From a virus, in IMG/VR virus record IMGVR_UViG_3300036846_000403, positions 1 to 63,688 of that record: 63,688 nucleotides of DNA; one strand, written 5' to 3'. Positions within the stretch are counted from its first letter, which is position 1, and each line of letters starts with the position of its first letter. The notes beneath the pieces were generated by a model that ran no database searches, was not told the DNA's origin, and saw nothing but the letters and a program-made list of their open reading frames with translations. This document shows positions 30,250 to 39,621 of this stretch, piece after piece. Made by a program: the position numbers and the translations under genes.

Positions 30250-30952
30250 GACGCCTCCAGGCTCTCATGAACATCCTCATTTGCTTGCCTAGGTAGAACG
30301 TATATGCCGGCGGGATCGCCTGGGAAAGCTCAGCGATATTCATCCAGTCGATACCCATAGCGGTTCGCCAGATTTCTAGCTGCTTCATGTTCTCGAAATG
30401 GGAACCGTCGCCTCCGCCATATACGTTGATTACTCCGGCATACCTCTCACTTCCCGGCCCATTGCTGACCACTAGGTACGGCTGATGCCTATCCTGCCAT
30501 TCATGCCGGCATGTCGTCCCGGTAAGGGGCATGTTCGACTCAAAGAACCTATGACGCCTCACCCGTAGCGCGAGCGCCGACCCGCACACCATCACCGGGT
30601 CGATAAGCGGAGCACCCGGCACATTCTCAATAATATACGGCAGCCCGGTCGCCTTAGCAATCGCGCGGGCTGTCGGGATAAGGTCTTCGTGATTCAGCTT
30701 GTATCGCTTCGGCGTTAGTATTGAGTGTACCTTACAGGGCGGGCTGAACGCTACGGCATCATAGTCCCGCGCGATCCGGGATATCTGCTTGTCGGTTATG
30801 TCCTTGATATTGTCCTGGTAGAACTGAAACGGGTAATGCGGCTGGGGCTCGATATCGACGCCACAGACATCGAATCCGGCCATATGGTATCCCATAGAGG
30901 TACCTCCAGCCTTACAGCAGAAATCGATGAGGCGCGGGAGATGGCCCGTCAC
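30191..30952 (-). CDS. DNA cytosine-5 methyltransferase
   Basis: GTG 30952 overlaps the stop of the preceding gene (TAGTG). The order of C5-methylase motifs is clear: DFCCKAGGTSMGYHMAGF (motif I), VDIEPQPHYPF (II), FSPPCKVHS with the catalytic C73 (IV), IIENVPGAPL with E109 (VI), and RRHRFFESN (VIII). The target-recognition region is short and the chain is 253 aa, so it is a compact phage Dcm-type enzyme. Likely role: methylation of phage DNA against host restriction. Confidence 0.88.
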   Translation of the reverse strand: MTGHLPRLIDFCCKAGGTSMGYHMAGFDVCGVDIEPQPHYPFQFYQDNIKDITDKQISRIARDYDAVAFSPPCKVHSILTPKRYKLNHEDLIPTARAIAKATGLPYIIENVPGAPLIDPVMVCGSALALRVRRHRFFESNMPLTGTTCRHEWQDRHQPYLVVSNGPGSERYAGVINVYGGGDGSHFENMKQLEIWRTAMGIDWMNIAELSQAIPPAYTFYLGKQMRMFMRAWRRRDIEARTMANGTRAGYARA

Positions 30953-31125
30953 TAGTGCTTCAAGGCTTCTATGTGATCCGGGAGTTTCTGGTTTGGCACC
31001 AGAGCGAAGCACCACGGGCATACGGTCACCCGGAGTGTACCATCCTGCTGAAGAACCCCGGCCAGGAACTCCCCGACATCCTGCGTGTCGATGATCATCC
31101 TGACCGGGACATCGATTGTAGACAT
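30952..31125 (-). CDS. Small C2H2-like protein (57 aa)
   Basis: ATG 31125 with GTGAGGAT upstream; stop coupled to the methylase start. The C-terminal CPWCFALVPNQKLPDHIEAL plus KH gives C-x2-C ... H-x5-H, a classic small finger; the N-terminal part is a beta-alpha unit (IDVPVRMIIDTQDVGEFL). It may guide or regulate the methylase; that is inference from coupling. Confidence 0.7.
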   Translation of the reverse strand: MSTIDVPVRMIIDTQDVGEFLAGVLQQDGTLRVTVCPWCFALVPNQKLPDHIEALKH

Positions 31126-31129
31126 ATCC

Positions 31130-31441
31130 TCACTTCCAGCTAACTAGGACCGTGACCGAAGCGCCAGGGTCTATCGAGATGAGCGTGGCGCGGAGGAACT
31201 GAAGGGAATGCTGACCTTCACTTCGGATACCTGGGCCAGTAATACTTCCGAATGGGAACCAGTGGATGCCATCCATCGAACCTTCAACCTTCACCTCGAA
31301 GACAGCACCAAGTGGATCTGTGAATGTCTGGAAAGACTGCGTCCTTGGCATATCCTTTGTGTCGACGACGCCAATGACGCCTGCTTCTGATTCATCATCA
31401 AGCAGGAACAGGGCCTTCAGGGCTGGCGGTGCTGCTGGCAT
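31130..31441 (-). CDS. Beta-rich protein downstream of lysin (103 aa)
   Basis: ATG 31441 with AGGAGGGG. Beta-sandwich-like pattern (FEVKVEGSMDGIHWFPFGSI, LQFLRATLISIDPGASVTVL) of a kind seen in small virion decoration or tail accessory proteins. It follows the endolysin by 16 nt. Function unknown; a virion component is plausible. Confidence 0.65.
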   Translation of the reverse strand: MPAAPPALKALFLLDDESEAGVIGVVDTKDMPRTQSFQTFTDPLGAVFEVKVEGSMDGIHWFPFGSITGPGIRSEGQHSLQFLRATLISIDPGASVTVLVSWK

Positions 31442-31457
31442 TTCCCCTCCTACGTAC

Positions 31458-32258
31458 CTACGTCACCGGAGCCGACCATGTCGCGTTCCACGTCTGCGAC
31501 CCGACCAGGCCGTCCACACCGAGGCCCTTCTCTGACTGGAACTGACGGCAGACGTTCTCGGACTGCGGCCCGAACTCGCCGTCCACGTCGATTGTCCATC
31601 CGCGGCCGGACATCTGGGCTTGCCAGACCTGGACGTCACCGCAGGTCCGGTTGTGGTTCTGGCCGAAGTAATCGACGTGGAGCGGCGGTGCCTTCTGGCC
31701 GGTTGACGGAGGTGGAGTGGAGCCGCCTCCCCCACCGCCGCCGCCGAACATGTCCACGGCCATCGAGAGGACATAATCCATCGGGAAGCCGTTCCCGCAG
31801 TCGGAGTGATTCCCTCCCCAGCTGCCGAGGTCGCGGTGCTGACAGACTCCGCGCCCGGACCCCTGCGCCTGTGACGCCGACAGCTTCGTGATCGGGATGC
31901 CGAACTTGCCCGCCTCTTCCGCGATCCACCGGGCCGTGTTGTTGAGCATGTTCGCGTGCGAGTTCTGCCAGGTCGATTCCGACCACGACGCGAACGCGCA
32001 CATCTCAGCCTGTACCGCGACCGGGTTGGCGTTCGCTGCGGTCCACGCCTTGTTCCCGCGCGTCACGTACTCACCGACCGTGCCTAGCGTGTCGTCGATA
32101 CCGACGTGACTAGACACGCCGACGTCACCCTGGAAGTACGACCCCAAGGACTGGTACGTCGTTGCCCCTTCCGCCGTGTGTAGCACGATGAGGCGGACCC
32201 CGGCCCCGCCGCGCGATGAGTAGTTGGGTGATGCGATCCAGACTCGGTTAAGTCCCAT
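31458..32258 (-). CDS. Endolysin: N-acetylmuramoyl-L-alanine amidase with PG-binding domain
   Basis: A 266-aa modular lysin. Residues about 5-165 are an Amidase_2 domain: LIVLHTAEG (zinc ligand H27), VSSHVGID, and CQHRDLGSWGGNHSDCG near its end. A Gly8 linker and a PPP segment (about 170-190) lead to a peptidoglycan-binding_1 domain (QVWQAQMSGRGWTIDVDGEF then GLGVDGLVGSQTWNATW). ATG 32258 follows GAGGAG; GTG 32261 is next to it. It cleaves the stem peptide from peptidoglycan at lysis. No holin is adjacent. Confidence 0.93.
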   Translation of the reverse strand: MGLNRVWIASPNYSSRGGAGVRLIVLHTAEGATTYQSLGSYFQGDVGVSSHVGIDDTLGTVGEYVTRGNKAWTAANANPVAVQAEMCAFASWSESTWQNSHANMLNNTARWIAEEAGKFGIPITKLSASQAQGSGRGVCQHRDLGSWGGNHSDCGNGFPMDYVLSMAVDMFGGGGGGGGSTPPPSTGQKAPPLHVDYFGQNHNRTCGDVQVWQAQMSGRGWTIDVDGEFGPQSENVCRQFQSEKGLGVDGLVGSQTWNATWSAPVT

Positions 32259-32419
32259 CACTTCTCCTCGGCGTGGTCTTTGATGTCATCTAGGAAGCCC
32301 CAGGGCTCGTGCTGGCGATCGACCTTGGGCTCGGCATTCGGGACTACCTGAACTCGGTCGTTGTCGTCGAGCGGATCGAATGCGACCTTCATCTTCTTGT
32401 TCTTCTTTTTGTCGTTCAT
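32258..32419 (-). CDS. Small charged protein between fibre and lysin (53 aa)
   Basis: ATG 32419 overlaps the preceding stop (ATGA) and the gene ends on the lysin start. A Lys-rich N-terminus (MNDKKKNKKMKV) followed by an acidic body (DPLDDNDRVQVVPNAEPKVD, WGFLDDIKDHAEEK). No membrane segment, so it is not an obvious holin. Function unknown. Confidence 0.65.
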   Translation of the reverse strand: MNDKKKNKKMKVAFDPLDDNDRVQVVPNAEPKVDRQHEPWGFLDDIKDHAEEK

Positions 32420-33519
32420 CAGTTTGCCACCCTATCGAATGTAGCACCGTAACACGTAAGTACCGGCGCGCCGGCAACAGATGTCCATGCTCCTTGTAGG
32501 ACCATTGATTGATTTGCGTTTACGACAACGCCCCCGTTTCCTAGCTGCCCGGCAACCGCCTGGTTAGAAGTCGATGGCGCCGGATTGTATACTGAATGGC
32601 TTACCGAGAAGTGACCGTAGAAGCTAGCCTGGCCAGTTGCCGAGACGATGAGCTCACACGAGTAGTACCAGTTGAAATTGGATCCGGGCGAGATACCGCC
32701 CGTGTCCTGGATCTCTCCCCAGATCTTCCCGAAGGCATTCACCAGCAGCCCGAACGGCCGGGCCGTACCAGCGGCCTGTACTCCGTGACCGCCGCAGCGA
32801 AGCCGGTAGGAGCACGGCCCGAGCGCCGAGTCGTTCGCCGGGATCTGGAATGGAGTATGTAGGTTAGCATAGCCGGTCGTATTCGCCGTAAGTCCGGTTT
32901 GTAGAACCTGGTTCTTCGGGCCGATGTTCCGCCACACCGAGCCGTCCCAGCGCTGTAGGTACCCGGTATCAGTCTCCAGGGCTAGACGTGGGTGCGCAGG
33001 GGCTGGCCGCGCGGACGACAACATCGCCACGACCGAATGCCCGGAGAACTGACGCCGGTCAATCAGGGAGTCGATTACAGACCCATTCCCCGTCGAACGC
33101 GCTCTCCACTGAGCTACCGGAATATCATACAGTCCGGAAGTAGTTTGCTGGATAGCTGGCACGGCTGGCGCCGCAGCCGGTGTACCGGTGATGATGTACG
33201 GCGCTACAGTCCCTACGGAAGTCGGGAAGGTTCTGTCAAGACGTATGACAAGAACGTCATACCGATCGTAAGTAGGATCTGCGGCCGAAATAGCTGTCTT
33301 GACAGACGCATCACACCACCACAACTGCCCCTTGATGATAACAGTGCCGGTCGAGATGTTGATGTTGCGTGCAGGTGACGCATCAAGAGTTGGCACCATA
33401 CCGGTTGTGACTGAGCCATCGATGCCGTCCCACACGCCAATCGTCGTGAACAACTTCTCCCAGTCAGCCGTTGTCGCTATCTGGTTAAAGTTATTCGGCT
33501 TAGCATCATGTGTAGCCAT
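32419..33519 (-). CDS. Minor tail / tail-fibre-like protein (366 aa)
   Basis: Follows the distal tail genes. N-terminal half (WEKLFTTIGVWDGIDGSV, NINISTGTVIIKGQLWWCDA, YDVLVIRLDRT) matches the common baseplate/upper-fibre domain of actinophage minor tail proteins. The ETDTGYLQRWDGSVWRNIGP segment is a typical connector, and the C-terminal third (SCELIVSATGQASFYGHFSV) is a beta-sandwich, probably a receptor- or cell-wall-binding head. Virion tip component by position and fold pattern. Confidence 0.75.
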   Translation of the reverse strand: MATHDAKPNNFNQIATTADWEKLFTTIGVWDGIDGSVTTGMVPTLDASPARNINISTGTVIIKGQLWWCDASVKTAISAADPTYDRYDVLVIRLDRTFPTSVGTVAPYIITGTPAAAPAVPAIQQTTSGLYDIPVAQWRARSTGNGSVIDSLIDRRQFSGHSVVAMLSSARPAPAHPRLALETDTGYLQRWDGSVWRNIGPKNQVLQTGLTANTTGYANLHTPFQIPANDSALGPCSYRLRCGGHGVQAAGTARPFGLLVNAFGKIWGEIQDTGGISPGSNFNWYYSCELIVSATGQASFYGHFSVSHSVYNPAPSTSNQAVAGQLGNGGVVVNANQSMVLQGAWTSVAGAPVLTCYGATFDRVAN

Positions 33520-33521
33520 GG

Positions 33522-34814
33522 TTACCTTCCCTGCGTTGCTAGCTTTGCTTCTAGCGCCTTAATACGAGCAGCAAGTTGTCCTACTACCGTCTTGTCGGTG
33601 AGAGCAGCATTACTCGAAATACCGATTGTCGGCACCACACCGATAACTGGGGACTGTCCAGGATCAACTGTTAGCGTAACGCCTGATATGATATCCTGAT
33701 AGGTAATGCCAGGACGTACCTCAACCGTGACCTTATCACCTATGAAGTAATCATGACCAAATACTAGGTATGGCGAGTCAGTAGCTGTAGTAATTAGGCT
33801 TGGACCGGCCGTGCCTGCGAACAAGGCATTCTGTGCAGCCGTGGAGAGGTTATTCGGTATCGACTCATTCGCGTCATTAACATACTGCTCAGTCTTAGTC
33901 CATACCGTACTAGGTGTTGTCGCGGATATGAATGAAGGTGCGGTAGGATCTACCGTCGTGCCATCAGCTTTCGTCATAGGAGTCTTGCCCTGAACAAGTG
34001 CATCAGTACACGTCGGGTCCGTCATGGCTAGCGATACGGAAGTCAGGTTCCCTAGCGACTCTGAGAACACCGCATTAGCAGTCTTGTCAGCTACCAGGTA
34101 AACATCGAACAGAAGACGACTTCCATTCTGCTTAATCTGTATGCCCATTCCTACGCCCGCCGCCCCGTACGCCTGAGCTATAAGCGCACGGATAACATCC
34201 ATCAGATTCAGCGACTGTCCGGACGTAAAGTTGACCGAGTAGTTAACTTGCGGACCGCGCCCTTGATCAGTAGCTATATCGAGCAGCGGATGTTTCCGCG
34301 TCGCAAGAGCATTCGGCCCTACGTTGTACTTGACGTAATACTTGATGGCCGTTTCAAGCGGCCCGCTAATAATCACAGACTGGTTGCCGGGCTTCTGTGC
34401 CGACCAGGCGACGGTAGGATCAGGGTAAGCAATCCGGTTCGCAATGATAGCTAGATAATCCGCACCGGCCAGGGTAATGAATTGGCCAGCTCCGCCACTA
34501 GAACTTCCGGAGCCTCCAGATCCCGGCAGGGAATCTGAGTAGGTGGGAGTCTCGCACTTACCACCAAATGTAAAGATCCCGCGCCAGTTCACCCGGACGA
34601 TGAAGTCTCCGGACCTCATCGTATTCCATACGGCGTCCGAATACGGCATACGAATTGAATATGATCCTACAGCATTATAGTACAACATTGCCGAAATAGT
34701 CGAGAACTGATACATTCCCATACTAGCAAGGTTGTTGGGGTTAAGCAACTCGACCATTGCCGTATATTCCGGCAACGGGGTGAATTCAATTGGCTGAATA
34801 GGAAGTGTCGTCAT
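33522..34814 (-). CDS. ReqiPepy6 Gp37-like minor tail protein (430 aa)
   Basis: ATG 34814 overlaps the previous stop. The N-terminus (EFTPLPEYTAMVELLNPNNL, SYSIRMPYSDAVWNTMRSG, FIVRVNWRGIFTFGGKCET) resembles the Gp37-like siphovirus tail family, a baseplate hub/tail-associated protein. A Gly/Ser-rich loop (about 105-118) and a C-terminal coiled coil (VGQLAARIKALEAKLATQ) are visible. It would sit below the distal tail protein at the tail tip. Confidence 0.75.
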   Translation of the reverse strand: MTTLPIQPIEFTPLPEYTAMVELLNPNNLASMGMYQFSTISAMLYYNAVGSYSIRMPYSDAVWNTMRSGDFIVRVNWRGIFTFGGKCETPTYSDSLPGSGGSGSSSGGAGQFITLAGADYLAIIANRIAYPDPTVAWSAQKPGNQSVIISGPLETAIKYYVKYNVGPNALATRKHPLLDIATDQGRGPQVNYSVNFTSGQSLNLMDVIRALIAQAYGAAGVGMGIQIKQNGSRLLFDVYLVADKTANAVFSESLGNLTSVSLAMTDPTCTDALVQGKTPMTKADGTTVDPTAPSFISATTPSTVWTKTEQYVNDANESIPNNLSTAAQNALFAGTAGPSLITTATDSPYLVFGHDYFIGDKVTVEVRPGITYQDIISGVTLTVDPGQSPVIGVVPTIGISSNAALTDKTVVGQLAARIKALEAKLATQGR

Positions 34815-35761
34815 GCTCGGGCCCACTTGTTGTAGTAGCTTATCTGAACACTAGTAGCGCCGGCAGTTCCGTCAGGCACACTTACCTCTATCTGATTGTC
34901 TCCTGATACTAGCGGCCACAAATCGTGCGGCCCCGAGAATACCAGGTTACCCCACCAGTTGACTTTCGTCGTAAGATTGAGAACACCCTGCTTTCCGGGA
35001 GCAGTTGTTACCTGTACTTGCTGCCCGGCCGGGATCGCCGTGTTAAGTCCCCATGACCGGTCAGTCGTGATATTCGACATCGTCGGGGTACCAGGCCCAG
35101 TAATAATCCAGGTCGGGTAAGAAGGCATATCACCATTGATAGTTATTGGCTGAGTATTGCCAATAGTGTAGATAGTGTCTAGCGATACCGGGAGCAGAGG
35201 GAGGATTCCGGCCGATACCCCCAGGGAAACCCTGAAGGTATAGAACGAGACAACAATATCACTCCAGAACGGGTCAGGAGTCGAGAGCGACAGTGAGAAG
35301 ATCGAGTAGTCATTCTTCCCAACCTCCGGAGTGTTAAGGCCAGATGTCGTAAAGACCTGTATCTGTCGCTTATTGCCGTCAGGACGCTTAATGAACAAGG
35401 TGCCTGGCTTAGGAACGCCGTTGCGGCGATTGTAGAACGCCCGCACAACCCGGTCAAGCAAGTTCATGTAGTCAAGTGAGCTGCCGCCGGGCGGACGCCC
35501 TACCAGAATAGCGATGCCGATCGTGCCTGTCTGTGGAATGTATATGTTAGGGACCGCCGTGCCATCAAGCAGCGGAATCGTCTGCATCATGACCTGAAGA
35601 CCCTCGATACCGGCGATAGCCGAGCAGCAGTATCCGTTCGGCATCGTCGGGTCTGACAGGTACCATACATGAGGGATATTTTTGGTGTCAGTTGGAAGAA
35701 AATCAGGATCGTAATCAGGGTCATAATACTCGATCTCATATGGCCTTATGGGGTACGTCAT
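34811..35761 (-). CDS. Distal tail protein-like (316 aa)
   Basis: ATG 35761 overlaps the tape measure stop. The N-terminal portion (GIEGLQVMMQTIPLLDGTAV, SLDYMNLLDRVVRAFYNRRN, GTLFIKRPDGNKRQIQVF) follows the Dit/siphovirus tail-component pattern, and the C-terminal part (ITINGDMPSYPTWIITGPG, WWGNLVFSGPHDLWPLVSGD) is a galectin-like beta domain. It connects the tail tube end to the tip. Assigned from order (directly after the tape measure) and pattern. Confidence 0.8.
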   Translation of the reverse strand: MTYPIRPYEIEYYDPDYDPDFLPTDTKNIPHVWYLSDPTMPNGYCCSAIAGIEGLQVMMQTIPLLDGTAVPNIYIPQTGTIGIAILVGRPPGGSSLDYMNLLDRVVRAFYNRRNGVPKPGTLFIKRPDGNKRQIQVFTTSGLNTPEVGKNDYSIFSLSLSTPDPFWSDIVVSFYTFRVSLGVSAGILPLLPVSLDTIYTIGNTQPITINGDMPSYPTWIITGPGTPTMSNITTDRSWGLNTAIPAGQQVQVTTAPGKQGVLNLTTKVNWWGNLVFSGPHDLWPLVSGDNQIEVSVPDGTAGATSVQISYYNKWARA

Positions 35762-38700
35762 TATGACCGCCTCCCTTGCCTCTGAAGGTAACCTTGCGTT
35801 AGTGACATCGTGCTGAATGCCGTCTGTACATGAGACTCGATAGCCGCGCCGGTTAGGCCATCGAAGTGAGCATGGTACTGCGTACCGCCAGCCTGAAGTG
35901 AGGTTAGCTCATCAGGTGATAGAATCCGCTCAGACTTCCCGGTGTTGTTATAGGCGAGGGTAACGCCCGGAGGTAGCCAGCCACCAGTATCATAACCGTG
36001 ACCGGAACCCATGCCCTGTCCCTTAACATTCATCAAGGTCGGGCCATACTTGTGCATCGCATAATTGATGGCCGCGGCAATGTTAGCGAGCGGGTCATAG
36101 ATATTCTCAGATGTACCCTTTACGTGATACTGCGCGAACGTAGCGCCAATTGTCTGTAGGAGTCCGCGCGACGGGTCACCCTTCCTAGCATTCGAGTCAG
36201 TGAGGTTGATCGCATTCGGGTCGCCGCCTGATTCCGTCTGCATCTGGTACAGCACCTGTCCCGAGAGTGCCTGCGGAAGCCCTAGCATCGTGAGCGCCTT
36301 AGAGACATCCCCGGCCCACCGCGCCACGCCGGTACCGGACGAGATGATGTTACGCCAGGCGCGGGTGATGTTCTGTGGTATGTACTTCCCACCCTTAACA
36401 GGCGCGCCACCTACCTGGCCGATGATCCCCTGAAGGAACTTCTGGGCAGCAGGATTCAGTTTCGTCGGGTCGAGCCCCTTTGACACGAATGAAAGAATAG
36501 CCTTTGGCCAGTCACCGAAGACCTTGGCGACGAACTGGCCTATATGTCCGCCGGTATCCATCATGCCGTGGATGATGCCTTCAACGATCTGACTACCGAT
36601 TGGCTTCATCTTCTTTGACGGAGACTTAATGTTGAATCCGTTCGGGCTCGTGAGGTAGGTGATGATCGGCTGTACCACGGCAGTATTTAGCCAGATGTCC
36701 ATACCGATCATTTCCTCGGTAATGCCCTCCTTCATTCCATCGACGATACCCCAGCCAATCTTGACCGTCTGCTGCGCGGGCTGCATTCCTGCCGTAGTCC
36801 CGGCATTCGACATCCCGAACCCGTACGTGTCGCCAACAAGAGCGGTAAGGATTGGCGCAACCACCCAGGTAGCGATCCATGGCGGCAAACCGCCGACGGC
36901 AATCTGCATACCCTGCATGATACCGCCGATAAGATCCTTACCAGTGGGAATCGTTTCCTTTGATGGAGAGTGAGTCTGGAATCCGTCATTGATGTGTTTG
37001 ACATAAGGCGTTGTAATCTTTGCGTTAACTTCCGGACCACTCGCGGCCGACTGCACAGCCGCTCCCTGGGTGACGCCCTTAATTATATCGGCACCAGCCT
37101 TAATGAAGTCGCCCATTTTAGCAGCAATGGCATCAGTAAAGTCAGGACTGGACGCAGCTTTCTCACCCTTAGCGGTAAGTCCTGCCGCAGCCGCACGCCC
37201 GGTCATAACACCAGATGGTGGATTATTGCCTCCCGTGAAGAAGTCAACAGTACTATTCCAAATACTTCCCCATGTCTTCTGAACTTGAGTTGCAAACATA
37301 TTGGTAACAATATTTTCAGCGCCAACTATAGCCTGCTGCCATCCCGGTAGCTTATTAAAGTTTGCCTCAGTATGGACTGCTGAGTAAGGAGAATTTGGAT
37401 TAATTCTTTGCGCGTAAGAAATCTGATATTGACTTGCTGGTGGACCGACTAGAGCATTAGGAACCCCTCCTTGTAGGCCGAGATGCGTAATCGGCTGGTA
37501 ACCGGCCCAGGCCGCTGTCCCAGCAACTCCAGGCACCGCGGCAACACCCGGAATAGCGGCGGTAGCGGGATGGATGAGCTTGTGAGTCTTTGGGTCGTAA
37601 ACTGCTGCGTGCGCCGGTACTGCCGCCCGCCCCTTGACGGGCGCGATTGCCGGAATACTGACAGTGGCCGGCACACTCTGCCCGAATTGTGTAGCTTGTC
37701 CTGGTGTTCCTTGAGCTGCCGGCCCCGGCACAGACTTGATACCAAGTGCCTTCGCAACCCATGGCCATTGCTGCTCAAGTTTGGTGGCGAGATTCGTAAG
37801 AGACCCGATAGCGTTGAGAAGGAATACGACAAAATTAGTGATAAGAGTAAAAAAGTCAGCAATAGCCTGCGGGTTATTTGAAATCTGGTTAGCTATATTG
37901 GTTATCGCAGTTGCTAGCTTATCCATGTTCGGAGCAATAGTCGGCGTGATCGCATCGAGTATCGACCCGAATGCTCTAGCCACCGCGTCGATCGAGGTCG
38001 CAACAGAAGGCAGCCCAAACGACTGAACTATCGCAGTAAGGAACTTCTGTAGTGGTCCAGATATAATTTGCTCAGCACCCTTGAATACCGGGGTGAGCGT
38101 AGTGATCGTTCTTGATATCACATCGAGCACACTAGCAAGTACGGGGACCAGAGGCCCGCCAATTGATATCATGAAATTGTGAAATGCTGTGCTCAAGTCT
38201 TTCAACGGCGTAGCCAGCTTGCCAGACATGAGTGCCCCGGCAATACCCATGCCGGCCAGAACCGTGCCAAGTCCACCAACAATAGCGCCGCCTACCTGCT
38301 GAACTACCAAGGTGACTAGAGTAGCTATTGCCGGAATAGTGATTGCTGCCTGAGGACCACTAATCAAGCCACCAATAAGTGGAATGCCGCCTACCGCTCC
38401 ACTTACTGCCCCTCCAATTTTAGACAAGGCACCACCACTGCTACCGGATGCCGCCCCGGCTATTCCTCCACCTCCCTTACCACCAGAGCCTCCGCCACCA
38501 AAGAGGCTAAGGATATTGCCGAGGATGCTACTTCCCGCAGCTGCTACTCCTGACCCGGTCTGAACAATAGCCTCGACATCAGTAGCAGCCTTGCCTACTC
38601 CAGACTTAACTCCCTTCTCTGTGCCGGCGCCAACCGCAGTCTCTACAGCCTTCGCTAGCTCGGCAGTTGCCTTGTGCGTGTTGAACGTTAGGTCGATACC

Positions 38701-39102
38701 GTGCGCCTTTGATTTAAGCGCCTCAAGCTCGGCCGTCACTACGGCAATTTCTTCCGTAGCCTTTGATGAGTCGAGTACCGGCTGATTGTGTATTTCCTCG
38801 ATCTTCCGGCGGATCTCTTCAAGCTTCAGGTCTAGCTCTTCAGTATCACCATCAAGCTTAACCTTCGGAAGTTTTGCTAGAGCGGCTTCTAGATGTTCCC
38901 TGAATCTCTTTCCGAACTCATCACCAGCATCTTCCCCGGCCCACCCAAGCCTAGTGGTGAGAGCCTTGCCCATTGCTGTGCCTGCTTCATCACCAACCTT
39001 CTCAGCGGCCGGTACTACCTGCTTGCGCATCTTCTCATCGATACCGCGCGCATCAGGGACGACGCCAACGGCTACCGACCCTACAAAGATCTCGCCTGCC
39101 AT
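35761..39102 (-). CDS. Tail tape measure protein with SLT-type lytic domain (1113 aa)
   Basis: The largest gene: the length sets tail length. The order is charged helical N-terminus (about 90-150, KLEEIRRKIEEIHNQPV), Gly-rich and hydrophobic segments (about 200-340, GGGIAGAASGSSGG, TIPAIATLVTLVVQQVGGA), an extended helical region, repeats of KSPSKKMKPIG and HSPSKETIPTG type (two related sites), and near residues 945-1040 a lysozyme-like SLT domain (QTESGGDPNAIN, SRGLLQTIGATF, YDPLANIAAAINYAMHKYG). The latter presumably cuts peptidoglycan during DNA entry. ATG 39102. Confidence 0.95.
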   Translation of the reverse strand: MAGEIFVGSVAVGVVPDARGIDEKMRKQVVPAAEKVGDEAGTAMGKALTTRLGWAGEDAGDEFGKRFREHLEAALAKLPKVKLDGDTEELDLKLEEIRRKIEEIHNQPVLDSSKATEEIAVVTAELEALKSKAHGIDLTFNTHKATAELAKAVETAVGAGTEKGVKSGVGKAATDVEAIVQTGSGVAAAGSSILGNILSLFGGGGSGGKGGGGIAGAASGSSGGALSKIGGAVSGAVGGIPLIGGLISGPQAAITIPAIATLVTLVVQQVGGAIVGGLGTVLAGMGIAGALMSGKLATPLKDLSTAFHNFMISIGGPLVPVLASVLDVISRTITTLTPVFKGAEQIISGPLQKFLTAIVQSFGLPSVATSIDAVARAFGSILDAITPTIAPNMDKLATAITNIANQISNNPQAIADFFTLITNFVVFLLNAIGSLTNLATKLEQQWPWVAKALGIKSVPGPAAQGTPGQATQFGQSVPATVSIPAIAPVKGRAAVPAHAAVYDPKTHKLIHPATAAIPGVAAVPGVAGTAAWAGYQPITHLGLQGGVPNALVGPPASQYQISYAQRINPNSPYSAVHTEANFNKLPGWQQAIVGAENIVTNMFATQVQKTWGSIWNSTVDFFTGGNNPPSGVMTGRAAAAGLTAKGEKAASSPDFTDAIAAKMGDFIKAGADIIKGVTQGAAVQSAASGPEVNAKITTPYVKHINDGFQTHSPSKETIPTGKDLIGGIMQGMQIAVGGLPPWIATWVVAPILTALVGDTYGFGMSNAGTTAGMQPAQQTVKIGWGIVDGMKEGITEEMIGMDIWLNTAVVQPIITYLTSPNGFNIKSPSKKMKPIGSQIVEGIIHGMMDTGGHIGQFVAKVFGDWPKAILSFVSKGLDPTKLNPAAQKFLQGIIGQVGGAPVKGGKYIPQNITRAWRNIISSGTGVARWAGDVSKALTMLGLPQALSGQVLYQMQTESGGDPNAINLTDSNARKGDPSRGLLQTIGATFAQYHVKGTSENIYDPLANIAAAINYAMHKYGPTLMNVKGQGMGSGHGYDTGGWLPPGVTLAYNNTGKSERILSPDELTSLQAGGTQYHAHFDGLTGAAIESHVQTAFSTMSLTQGYLQRQGRRS

Positions 39103-39621
39103 CTAGTCCACCCCTCTCCCATACTGGCTCGCCATCAGCGCGCGGATCTCGTCGTCACTCAGATTCTTGAGGCGCGGGTCTAGAGTACGGACTTCGCTCA
39201 TCCGCATGAGGTTACGCTTACGGTGCCCTCCGGAAATGCCCGGACGCCGGATATTCTGCGGGTGCTGTATCGTCGACTTGGAATGCGCCGAAGCGTACAT
39301 CCAGGATAGATTCCGGATCTCATCGATCACGGTAGCAAGCAGTGTCTCGACCGAACTCCATGGAGCACGAATCGGGTCGCCAACATGCCGCGCCAGTTCG
39401 TGATCCGGCGTCGCATTCCGTATCGCCGTATTCAACGCAGCCTCCGGTGGGAGATGGTCCACTAGTACGAGCAGCTTCCGCCACGAGAGACCCCGGCCAA
39501 GGTCAGTCAGGGCTGTCCCGTAGTAGCGCTGCAGATCTGCTTCTAGCGCCTCCGGGAATTCGGATGTGATCCAGAGCGCTTTCTGGATTTTCCCACGTTC
39601 AGCCTCGACTGCCGTCCACAC
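39103..39621 (-). CDS. Tail assembly chaperone, -1 frameshift extension
   Basis: This frame gives the C-terminal part of the longer tail chaperone. It is probably not translated alone (GTG 39621 has no good Shine-Dalgarno) but reached by a -1 shift at GGGAAAA (39594-39588 read on the minus strand) from 39543-39932. From the slip it adds about 161 residues (KALWITSEFPEALEADLQRY, DHLPPEAALNTAIRNATPDH) with a basic end (GHRKRNLMRMSEVRTLDPRL), giving a fusion of about 276 aa. The short and long chaperones coat the tape measure, gpG/gpGT-like, during tail assembly. Confidence 0.8.
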   Translation of the reverse strand: MWTAVEAERGKIQKALWITSEFPEALEADLQRYYGTALTDLGRGLSWRKLLVLVDHLPPEAALNTAIRNATPDHELARHVGDPIRAPWSSVETLLATVIDEIRNLSWMYASAHSKSTIQHPQNIRRPGISGGHRKRNLMRMSEVRTLDPRLKNLSDDEIRALMASQYGRGVD

